This document shows positions 1 to 5,481 of a stretch of 8,699 bases of DNA, in pieces. Positions within the stretch are counted from its first letter, which is position 1, and each line of letters opens with the position of its first letter. The DNA comes from Thermoprotei archaeon. GTDB taxonomy: Archaea; Thermoproteota; Thermoprotei; QMSL01; B3-G16. The notes below the pieces were generated by a model. It saw only the letters and a list, made by a program, of their open reading frames with translations. It searched no databases and had not been told where the DNA came from. The DNA is taken from assembly GCA_021158375.1 (NCBI GenBank), contig JAGGUS010000166.1:1-8699 (forward strand). Reading direction: 5' to 3'. The translations under genes were made by a program, and so were the position numbers.

Positions 1-29
1 AATCATTACTCAAAGAGAATTATCCCCAT

Positions 30-620
30 ATGTTCATTCGTGCTGAAAAGATGAAAACTAAAGCCATACGCCTTATGCGTGTAGATGAAATACCCGATAT
101 TGAATCATATATCTCTCAGCTCTCTGATGTAATTGTAGGCATACAAGAGCTATTGAGGACTTGTAGAATTACTTTAGAAAGGGACGTAAAACGTCTTTAT
201 AAGAAGATCGAATTTGGAGAACGTCTTTATAAACAGGTGAGAGGTCTTGTAGACATTAATGAATTACAATGCATAAATGATAAGCGAATGGCTTTAGAGA
301 GCATAAAATCAAGGCTTGATGAGATACTTCAAAAAGCACCTCAGATTAAAGTCAATATACTCAATATTGAAAAGCAAATTGATGGAATAATACAGTACTA
401 TAGGGACTTATTCAATTCATTAGAGAGAGAGGAGAGTTTCAAAGTATACAAACGCCTAAGCGAATGGAAGACCTTACATGACGAGAGCATGCCACTTCAT
501 ATAGTAGTTGATCGCCTTTCTAAGAAGCTTAGCATGTCGTATGCTACGGTTTTAGAAGCTCTCTATGAGCTATGTAAGAAAAACATAGTAGTGATCAAGG
601 TTAAAGTTAGTGATATATAG
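30..620 (+). CDS. Uncharacterised coiled-coil protein with possible C-terminal winged helix
   Basis: I do not recognise this family. The protein (196 residues from the ATG at 30) is almost wholly helical and charged. Residues about 28-135 have spaced Leu/Ile with many Lys/Glu/Arg, as in a long coiled coil. Residues about 150-195 could fold as a small winged helix: a helix ending in RLSKKLSMS, a second helix (YATVLEALYELCKKN), then a short beta stretch IVVIKVKV. There is no signal peptide or membrane segment, so it should be cytosolic. The start is uncertain: the frame stays open to the left window edge, no good ribosome binding site precedes the ATGs at 30, 51 or 75, and the gene may be longer. 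It ends 31 bp before the sugar kinase on the same strand and may be cotranscribed with it. A DNA-binding or structural role is possible but unproven. Confidence 0.6.
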   Translation: MFIRAEKMKTKAIRLMRVDEIPDIESYISQLSDVIVGIQELLRTCRITLERDVKRLYKKIEFGERLYKQVRGLVDINELQCINDKRMALESIKSRLDEILQKAPQIKVNILNIEKQIDGIIQYYRDLFNSLEREESFKVYKRLSEWKTLHDESMPLHIVVDRLSKKLSMSYATVLEALYELCKKNIVVIKVKVSDI

Positions 621-641
621 TGAATTCCCTTAGTACTTCTT

Positions 642-648
642 GGGAGAT
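642..648 (+). promoter_or_regulatory. Ribosome binding site deciding the sugar kinase start
   Basis: GGGAGAT lies 5 bases (counted from the final G of GGGAG) before the ATG at 652 and complements the archaeal 16S 3' end. The in-frame TTG at 640 would place this site inside the coding region, so ATG 652 is preferred; the family's usual N-terminus (a few residues before the DGGATKT loop) agrees. Confidence 0.6.
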
Positions 649-651
649 CTT

Positions 652-1623
652 ATGTACTTTGTAGGCGTAGATGGAGGTGCTACTAAAACTCTTGCAATTC
701 TATCTGATGATAGCGGAAAAATTCTTGGCTGGGGACTCGCTGGCCCTTCTAACTACCATCATGTGGGCCTTGAAGGAGCTATGAGCGCAATAAAGGAATC
801 CGTCAAGAAAGCTATGTCTATGGCAAACATAGAACACATCAATGTGATATGTTGTGGGCTGGCTGGTGCCGATACTAAAAAGGATCAGAAAATACTTCAT
901 GAAGGATTGTGCTCCTTAGGACTTGCTGAGAAAAACATTCTCGTTCACGATGCAGTCATCGCTTTAATGGGAGCAACTGCTGGAAAGCCAGGTATAATAA
1001 TTATTGCAGGCACTGGCTCAGTAGCTTCAGGAATGAATGAACGAGGCGAATATGCTAGGGCAGGAGGTTGGGGTCCCATATTAGGTGATGAAGGAAGTGC
1101 TTACTACATAGCCAGAGAAGGCCTTGCAGCTGTACTCAGAAGCTATGATGGAAGAGAAGAGAAGACTATGCTTACTTCTGAGTTCTTAAGAGCTATGGGC
1201 ATTACAGAAGTAGAGGATATAATAAATAAGGTATATGTTGAAAAGGTGGGTGTCGAGTATATTGCAGGCTTAGCGCCCGTCGTTACTAAATGCGCACAAG
1301 CAGGTGATAAGGTTGCATTAAGGATCGTCAGTAATGCGGCTAGAGAGTTAGCTAAACTAGCTATTGCTTTAATAAACAAGTTAAATATGAAGGACTTAGA
1401 ATTCCCTATAGCCCTGGTGGGAGGAGTTTTTAAAGCAGGCGAAGTCATAATAAAACCTCTTAGTAAAGAGATAGTCAAAGTAGCTCCCAAGGCTAAAATA
1501 ACAACGCCTAGGCTTCCACCATGTGCAGGGGCACTAATAATTGCCCTTAGGGAAGGAGGTGTTGAACCAAACGAGACCGTTATAAGAAACATAGAACTTG
1601 GTTTGAAAAACATACCTATTTAA
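652..1623 (+). CDS. BadF/BadG/NAGK-type ATP-dependent sugar kinase
   Basis: Predicted ASKHA-fold kinase of the BadF/BadG/BcrA/BcrD ATPase family, the group that holds N-acetylglucosamine kinase and the broad-specificity archaeal hexokinase of Sulfolobus. It would transfer phosphate from ATP to a hexose or amino sugar in the cytosol. Visible motifs (323-residue numbering from 652): phosphate loop DGGATKT at 7-13, GPSN at 31-34, a candidate catalytic Asp at 100 (VHDAV), the second phosphate motif AGTGSV at 119-124, the NAGK-like signature GGWGPILGDEGSAY at 138-151, and the adenosine-type motif LVGGVF near the C-terminus. Length fits single-domain NAGK/hexokinase members. The benzoyl-CoA reductase and 2-hydroxyglutaryl-CoA dehydratase activators of the same superfamily are less likely, because they carry a CxxC-type iron-sulfur ligand pattern and partner genes not seen here. 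Two oxidoreductases follow 73 bp downstream, which points to sugar metabolism. The exact sugar is not determined. Confidence 0.85.
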   Translation: MYFVGVDGGATKTLAILSDDSGKILGWGLAGPSNYHHVGLEGAMSAIKESVKKAMSMANIEHINVICCGLAGADTKKDQKILHEGLCSLGLAEKNILVHDAVIALMGATAGKPGIIIIAGTGSVASGMNERGEYARAGGWGPILGDEGSAYYIAREGLAAVLRSYDGREEKTMLTSEFLRAMGITEVEDIINKVYVEKVGVEYIAGLAPVVTKCAQAGDKVALRIVSNAARELAKLAIALINKLNMKDLEFPIALVGGVFKAGEVIIKPLSKEIVKVAPKAKITTPRLPPCAGALIIALREGGVEPNETVIRNIELGLKNIPI

Positions 1624-1634
1624 CATTTCATGTA

Positions 1635-1646
1635 AACGCTTAACTT
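1635..1646 (+). promoter_or_regulatory. Candidate TATA/BRE promoter for the oxidoreductase pair
   Basis: AACGCTTAACTT lies 12 bp after the kinase stop and about 50 bp before the ATG at 1697. A box here would start transcription near 1668, leaving a leader that contains the ribosome binding site at 1687-1691. The 9-mer AACGCTTAA recurs before the HD gene. A second TATA-like stretch, TAATATAA at 1661-1668, is an alternative but would start transcription inside the ribosome binding site. Confidence 0.35.
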
Positions 1647-1686
1647 GATATTGCATAAAGTAATATAATGTATTTCCGTCTTAGAT

Positions 1687-1691
1687 AGGTG
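1687..1691 (+). promoter_or_regulatory. Ribosome binding site of first Gfo/Idh/MocA gene
   Basis: AGGTG, five bases before the ATG at 1697, matches the GGAGGTGAT anti-SD complement and supports that start codon. Confidence 0.55.
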
Positions 1692-1696
1692 AAAAT

Positions 1697-2734
1697 ATGA
1701 GCGAGAAAGTTGGTGTAGGGGTAGTAGGTTCGGGCTTCATGGGCACAACACATGCCAATGCCTGGCGAAGAGTACCATACGTCAATTACCTTGCGCTATG
1801 TGAAACGCTTCCACAAAGGCTAGAGAAGGCAAAAGAGATCGCATTTAAACTAAATGCAAAACTTTACACAGATTATGATAAAATGCTAGAAGATTCTAAC
1901 ATCCATATAGTTGATATATGCCTTCCCACGCCTTTACATAAAACATTTGCCATAAAGGCTATGGAAGCTGGAAAGCACGTACTTCTTGAAAAGCCAATAG
2001 CACTAAGGCTAAAAGATGCTAGAGAAATTATTGATGCTGCAAAGAAGCATGGTGTAAAGTTCATGGTAGCTCATGTATTAAGATTCTTCCCAGAATACGC
2101 TAGGGCGAAATACCTAGTTGAAGTTGGTGCAATTGGAGAACCACGAATTGCAAGGGCTTATAGGTACAGCTCCTTCCCCGCATGGAGCGTAAAGGGATGG
2201 TATGGTGAGCACAGACTAAGTGGTGGTGTACTCGTAGACTTGGCAATACATGATTATGATTTCCTAAGATGGGTCTTTATGGATGAAGTTGATAGGGTGT
2301 GTGCTCTTGCTCCTCCGCCTGAGAAGAAAGTAATAAAAGAGATCACAGCTGTAGACCATGGAATAGTACTAATTAAGTTTAGGAAGGGCGGTATAGCATA
2401 TGTAATGGCAAGTTGGTCATATCCTCAAGGATATCCATTCTCAACATATCTTGAGATCGTTGGAACTAAGGGCATACTTCACGTAGATAATAAATCGACA
2501 GCACCTCTAGGAGTAGCTAAACCTAATTCTTATGAGAGACAGCAGGTATATCCTGAAGATCCCTATTACTTAGAAATATTACACTTTGCTGAACATGTGG
2601 TAAAAGGCGTTCCTCTCCGTGTAACAGCGGAGGATGCATATAAGGCTTTAGAGATAGCATTAGCTGCTCTAAAATCGGCATTGGAGGGTGGTGCTCCTGT
2701 TAACTTACCCTTAAAGGAGGAGGTGATTCCATGA
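1697..2734 (+). CDS. Gfo/Idh/MocA family NAD(P)-dependent oxidoreductase (first of pair)
   Basis: Cytosolic dehydrogenase of the glucose-fructose oxidoreductase / inositol dehydrogenase family (345 residues, the normal length). The N-terminal Rossmann fold has the dinucleotide loop GSGFMG at 11-16. The family motif EKP at 98-100 supplies the conserved Lys99. The C-terminal alpha/beta substrate domain begins near residue 125 and carries the GGVLVDLAIHDYDFLRW segment (176-192) with Asp181 and His185, the usual catalytic pair of the family. Members oxidise or reduce a hydroxyl/keto group of sugars, sugar acids or inositols. The cofactor choice and substrate cannot be read from sequence. The stop overlaps the start of the next oxidoreductase (ATGA), so the two are cotranscribed and probably translationally coupled, and could form a mixed complex or catalyse consecutive steps. 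A sugar kinase lies upstream. Confidence 0.92.
   Translation: MSEKVGVGVVGSGFMGTTHANAWRRVPYVNYLALCETLPQRLEKAKEIAFKLNAKLYTDYDKMLEDSNIHIVDICLPTPLHKTFAIKAMEAGKHVLLEKPIALRLKDAREIIDAAKKHGVKFMVAHVLRFFPEYARAKYLVEVGAIGEPRIARAYRYSSFPAWSVKGWYGEHRLSGGVLVDLAIHDYDFLRWVFMDEVDRVCALAPPPEKKVIKEITAVDHGIVLIKFRKGGIAYVMASWSYPQGYPFSTYLEIVGTKGILHVDNKSTAPLGVAKPNSYERQQVYPEDPYYLEILHFAEHVVKGVPLRVTAEDAYKALEIALAALKSALEGGAPVNLPLKEEVIP
2716..2727 (+). promoter_or_regulatory. Very strong internal Shine-Dalgarno before second oxidoreductase
   Basis: GGAGGAGGTGAT, inside the end of the first oxidoreductase gene, contains the nine-base full anti-SD match GGAGGTGAT (2719-2727), three bases before the ATG at 2731. It is the best ribosome binding site in the window and suggests that the downstream gene is translated at least as strongly as the upstream one. 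Confidence 0.75.
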
Positions 2735-3786
2735 GGAAATTAAAAGCTGCTCTCTTAAGCTTCGCACATGTTCATGCAAGCTCTTATGCTCGTGTCCTTA
2801 AAGAACTTGAGAATGTTGATTTCGTAGCGATATGGGATGATAACGAAGCGCGAGGTAAGAAGGCTGAAGAACAATATAAAGTAAGGTACTACAGAAGCCT
2901 AGAAGATTTATTTAAATTGAATAGAGACTTGGACTTTGTGATAATTGCTTCAGAAAATGCAAAACATTACGAACTCGTGAAATATAGTCTAGAGAATGAT
3001 GTACATGTATTAGTAGAAAAACCGTTTACTACAAGGTTAGATCATGCTGATGAACTAATAAGGCTCTCGCGCAATAAAGGACGATATGTAGGTGTATGTT
3101 TTGTAATGCGATATCATTCAGCAGTACTGCAAGCTAAGGGCATGGTTGATAAAGGCGAAATAGGGGAACTCGTATCTATCACTACGACTAATCATGGAAC
3201 ATGTCCTTATAAAGCAGCTCATTGGTTTGTAGAGCCTGAGCTATCGTATGGAGCTAGAATACCGTTAAAACCAGGGGATGGGCGATTTAGAGGAGGTTCA
3301 GTTACAGATCACACCGTACACTGTGCTGATTTATTAAGGTGGATAACTGGAAGTGAAGCTTATGAAGTGTTTGCCGAAGTCGGTGAGAATATAAGGGGCG
3401 ACTTAGAAGTCGAGGATAATGCTTTAATACTGATAAAGTTTAGGAATGGTGTACAAGCATCAATAGACTGTAGCTGGAGCAGACCTGAAGGAGTATATCC
3501 AACATGGGGCGATGTAAATCTATACATATTAGGTACTGGAGGAGTTATAGAGCTTGAGTCATTTAATCAGCAGATATCTCTAGCTTCATGGACTAGAGGT
3601 AAGCTTGAGTACATATACTGGGGTCCCGATGTAGATTTCATTATGATAGGAGACTTCGCTGAGGCTATAACTAGTGATAGAGAGCCAAGGGCGACGGCAT
3701 TCGATGGTCGTCAAGCTTCAGAAATAATGCTTGCTGCGTATGAATCAATATCCACTGGAAAGCCCGTTAGATTACCTTTAACATAA
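2731..3786 (+). CDS. Gfo/Idh/MocA family oxidoreductase with non-classical nucleotide loop (second of pair)
   Basis: A 351-residue member of the same superfamily as its neighbour but clearly a different subfamily. At the place of the Rossmann glycine loop it reads SFAHVHA (10-16) instead of GxGxxG; an AHxHA-type loop is found in some divergent Gfo/Idh/MocA branches. The EKP motif is intact (96-98), and the catalytic segment GGSVTDHTVHCADLLRW (188-204) retains Asp193 and His197. The C-terminal domain continues with the beta-sheet region typical of the family and ends LPLT. It should bind NAD(P) and act on a sugar or polyol derivative, but the loop change means that cofactor binding, or a non-redox or tight-cofactor mechanism, is worth testing. 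It starts by a 4-base ATGA overlap with the preceding gene and is followed after its stop by a T6 tract. Confidence 0.88.
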   Translation: MRKLKAALLSFAHVHASSYARVLKELENVDFVAIWDDNEARGKKAEEQYKVRYYRSLEDLFKLNRDLDFVIIASENAKHYELVKYSLENDVHVLVEKPFTTRLDHADELIRLSRNKGRYVGVCFVMRYHSAVLQAKGMVDKGEIGELVSITTTNHGTCPYKAAHWFVEPELSYGARIPLKPGDGRFRGGSVTDHTVHCADLLRWITGSEAYEVFAEVGENIRGDLEVEDNALILIKFRNGVQASIDCSWSRPEGVYPTWGDVNLYILGTGGVIELESFNQQISLASWTRGKLEYIYWGPDVDFIMIGDFAEAITSDREPRATAFDGRQASEIMLAAYESISTGKPVRLPLT

Positions 3787-3792
3787 GCTCCA

Positions 3793-3798
3793 TTTTTT
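3793..3798 (+). terminator. T-tract terminator after the oxidoreductase pair
   Basis: A run of six T begins 7 bp after the stop at 3786, with further T-rich stretches to about 3828. Archaeal RNA polymerase terminates at such non-template T tracts without a hairpin. No stem-loop is evident. Confidence 0.4.
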
Positions 3799-3809
3799 AA
3801 CGCTTAAAT
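3799..3809 (+). promoter_or_regulatory. Candidate TATA/BRE promoter for the HD gene
   Basis: AACGCTTAAAT, with the CTTAAATT box about 40 bp before the TTG at 3847, would place the transcript start near 3830, just ahead of the GGTGAT ribosome binding site at 3835-3840. The first nine bases equal those at 1635-1643. The TTTATATG at 3827-3834 is too close to the start codon to be the main box. Confidence 0.35.
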
Positions 3810-3834
3810 TACTTCTTTTATCCTCATTTTATAT

Positions 3835-3840
3835 GGTGAT
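3835..3840 (+). promoter_or_regulatory. Ribosome binding site supporting a TTG start
   Basis: GGTGAT ends 6 bases before the TTG at 3847 and matches the anti-SD complement. It supports the non-ATG start. A five-codon ATG reading frame (3833-3850) overlaps it and ends in TGA across the TTG, so coupled re-initiation is conceivable but weakly supported. Confidence 0.55.
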
Positions 3841-3846
3841 ACTTCC

Positions 3847-4398
3847 TTGATAACTAGAGATGAGGCCCTTAAGTTGCTTAAAGAAAAAGTACGTAATGAC
3901 AAATTGATAAAACATATGCTAGCTGTTGAAGCGATAATGAGACATCTTGCTAAAAGGCTGGGTGAAGATGAAGAGCTCTGGGGATTAACAGGGCTTTTGC
4001 ATGATGTAGATTATGATATAGTTAAAGGTGATATGGAGCAACATGGCCTTAAGGCTGCAGAAATTCTAGAGGGCAAATTACCCCCCGAGGCCATAGATGC
4101 TATAAAGGCTCACAATGAATTAACTGGGTTTAAATGCGAAACCAAACTTGCTAAGGCACTTAAAGCCGCAGATCACCTCGCAGGGCTTATAGTGGCAACT
4201 GCTTTAGTAATGCCACATAAACGAATAGACGAAATAAAACTCTCCTCCTTAAAGCGGAAATTTAAGCAAAAGGATTTTGCAAGGGGTGTCAGTAGGGATA
4301 GAATACGTCTTTGTGAGGAACTTGGATTAACATTAGAAGAATTCTTAGAACTCGGATTAATTGCGCTAAAGGAAATACATGAGGAGCTCGGACTTTAA
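3847..4398 (+). CDS. HD-domain (HDIG-type) predicted metal-dependent hydrolase
   Basis: 183-residue single-domain HD superfamily protein, similar in size and layout to the COG2316 'predicted HD superfamily hydrolase' group. The metal-binding pattern is visible: His23 (IKHMLAV), the His52-Asp53 doublet in LLHDVDYD, His66 (EQHG), His89 (KAHNE) and Asp109 (KAADHLAG). HD enzymes are phosphohydrolases acting on nucleotides, phosphomonoesters or cyclic dinucleotides; this small stand-alone group has no assigned substrate as far as I know. It is cytosolic, with no membrane segment. The start is TTG, chosen because a good ribosome binding site precedes it and no upstream in-frame ATG gives a better N-terminus. 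It probably has its own promoter. The gene converges with the ROK kinase gene, and their stop codons overlap in TTAA, so read-through would give antisense RNA to both. Confidence 0.85.
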   Translation: MITRDEALKLLKEKVRNDKLIKHMLAVEAIMRHLAKRLGEDEELWGLTGLLHDVDYDIVKGDMEQHGLKAAEILEGKLPPEAIDAIKAHNELTGFKCETKLAKALKAADHLAGLIVATALVMPHKRIDEIKLSSLKRKFKQKDFARGVSRDRIRLCEELGLTLEEFLELGLIALKEIHEELGL

Positions 4399-5372
4399 GG
4401 CGATGGTATAGGTGGTGGATTAAATACCATTGCTATAGCGCCATATAGTACGACGTTCTCCCTCAGCGGGGTAATCATTATTTTGGGTATCCTGTTTACG
4501 ACATAATCCCCTATATACTTCTTAATGGGAGTCAATACTAGCTCTTCATTATAGAGCGTTACACTTCCACCAAGTGTTATTAACGTAGGGTCATACGCAT
4601 TGATTATATTGGCTATGCCTATTGCATTAAGCCTACCTACTTCTTCAACTACCTTAAGGGCAACTGGATCGCCTCTTTTAGCAGCATCATAAATATCCTT
4701 TGAAGTTATCTCCTCTATAGGTTTACTAGAGAAGAGCTCACTCCTTCTGATTTCACTTTCTGGCATTTTCTCAAGTATTAGCTTAGCGAATCTAGGTATG
4801 TTCCTTCCAGAACAATATGCTTCCCAATGACCTTTCTTACCACAACCGCATACTAGTCTTCCTTCGTAGTCTATGACTATATGTCCTACTTCATGAGCAT
4901 TTCCATCCTTGCCTAAGAGAAGATGGCCATTTACGTACACACCACACCCTATCCCAGTGCTTATAGTAACGTATACTAAATTGTCTATACCCTTTCCAGC
5001 ACCAAAAGTCTTTTCTCCAACAACAGCAGCCACACAATCATTAAGAACGTATACTGGTCTATTAAATTCCTCAGATATCGGTTTAGCTAAGGGTATATCA
5101 CGCAAATTAAGATTTGGTGCTAAAAGTATCTTTCCCTCCTTTATGTCTAGCGGCCCTATAGAACCTATGCCTATTCCTCTAACCTTTTTCATCTCTTCTG
5201 GAGTTACTAATCTCTTTATCATAGATGTTATCTGGTTGCTTAGAGCATACCTATTTCTCTCCCTAGTGGTAGCCTCTTGTATTTTCTTAATTATTCTACC
5301 ATTGGCATCTCCTAATGCAACCCTTATGTTAGTTGCACCTAGATCTACTCCTATAGCATATATTCTCCTCAT
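4395..5372 (-). CDS. ROK family sugar kinase (glucokinase / ManNAc kinase-like)
   Basis: ATP-dependent sugar kinase of the ROK family, 325 residues, normal length, cytosolic. The order of motifs is complete: phosphate loop GVDLGATNIRV (8-18), catalytic Asp112 in LNDCVAA, phosphate-2 STGIGCGV (138-145), the sugar-binding E-x-G-H at 161-164, the zinc-loop CGCGKKGHWEAYCSG (175-189) with Glu184, and LGGSV (267-271) of the adenosine site. The classical zinc signature is C-x-C-G-x2-G-C; here His182 takes the last Cys position, a change I recall in other archaeal ROK kinases. No helix-turn-helix precedes the kinase domain, so it is an enzyme rather than a ROK repressor. Glucose is the commonest substrate, but mannose, fructose, GlcNAc or ManNAc are possible. 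The ATG at 5372 (preceded by GGGAG at only 3 bases) fits the family N-terminus. It is divergent from the ADP-ribosylglycohydrolase gene. Confidence 0.9.
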   Translation of the reverse strand: MRRIYAIGVDLGATNIRVALGDANGRIIKKIQEATTRERNRYALSNQITSMIKRLVTPEEMKKVRGIGIGSIGPLDIKEGKILLAPNLNLRDIPLAKPISEEFNRPVYVLNDCVAAVVGEKTFGAGKGIDNLVYVTISTGIGCGVYVNGHLLLGKDGNAHEVGHIVIDYEGRLVCGCGKKGHWEAYCSGRNIPRFAKLILEKMPESEIRRSELFSSKPIEEITSKDIYDAAKRGDPVALKVVEEVGRLNAIGIANIINAYDPTLITLGGSVTLYNEELVLTPIKKYIGDYVVNRIPKIMITPLRENVVLYGAIAMVFNPPPIPSP

Positions 5373-5393
5373 ATGCTCCCTTAGATAAGAGCA

Positions 5394-5405
5394 AGTATAT
5401 ACAAT
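5394..5405 (-). promoter_or_regulatory. Candidate TATA box of the ROK kinase gene
   Basis: On the minus strand ATTGTATATACT contains GTATATAC, centred about 26-27 bases before the ATG at 5372. With archaeal spacing, transcription would begin at or next to the start codon, giving a leaderless or nearly leaderless mRNA. Confidence 0.45.
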
Positions 5406-5442
5406 ATTAACCTTATCCTACCTTATGACCGCCATAGTAATT

Positions 5443-5451
5443 ACTATATAT
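5443..5451 (+). promoter_or_regulatory. Candidate TATA box of the ADP-ribosylglycohydrolase gene
   Basis: ACTATATAT lies about 35 bp before the ATG at 5482, predicting a transcript start near 5473 and a short leader that includes GTGAT (5474-5478). Because transcription would begin downstream of the ATG at 5425, this box argues for the internal start at 5482. Confidence 0.4.
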
Positions 5452-5481
5452 CACTTGGACTTAATAGAACCATGTGATATC

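Noticed and set aside
190..232. Direct repeat considered as a CRISPR or operator element
   Set aside because: Only two 13-base copies, both within a coding frame in the same phase; better explained as a protein-level repeat.
640..651. TTG at 640 as start of the sugar kinase
   Set aside because: The GGGAGAT ribosome binding site lies downstream of it and serves the ATG at 652, which also fits the family N-terminus.
1143..1613. 156-codon minus-strand open frame inside the BadF-type kinase
   Set aside because: Antisense shadow of a gene with clear family motifs; no ribosome binding site or domain supports it.
652..1623. BadF-type gene considered as an activator of benzoyl-CoA or hydroxyacyl-CoA dehydratase
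   Set aside because: The NAGK-like GGWGPILGDEGSAY signature, single-domain length and sugar-related neighbours favour a sugar kinase; no dehydratase subunits are nearby.
4395..5372. ROK gene considered as a transcriptional repressor
   Set aside because: No N-terminal helix-turn-helix; the protein begins directly with the ATP-binding kinase loop.
4909..5388. 159-codon plus-strand open frame antisense to the ROK kinase
   Set aside because: It lies wholly opposite a gene with complete kinase motifs, its translation shows no recognisable domain and it has an odd composition rich in Pro, Ser and Thr; it is a shadow frame.
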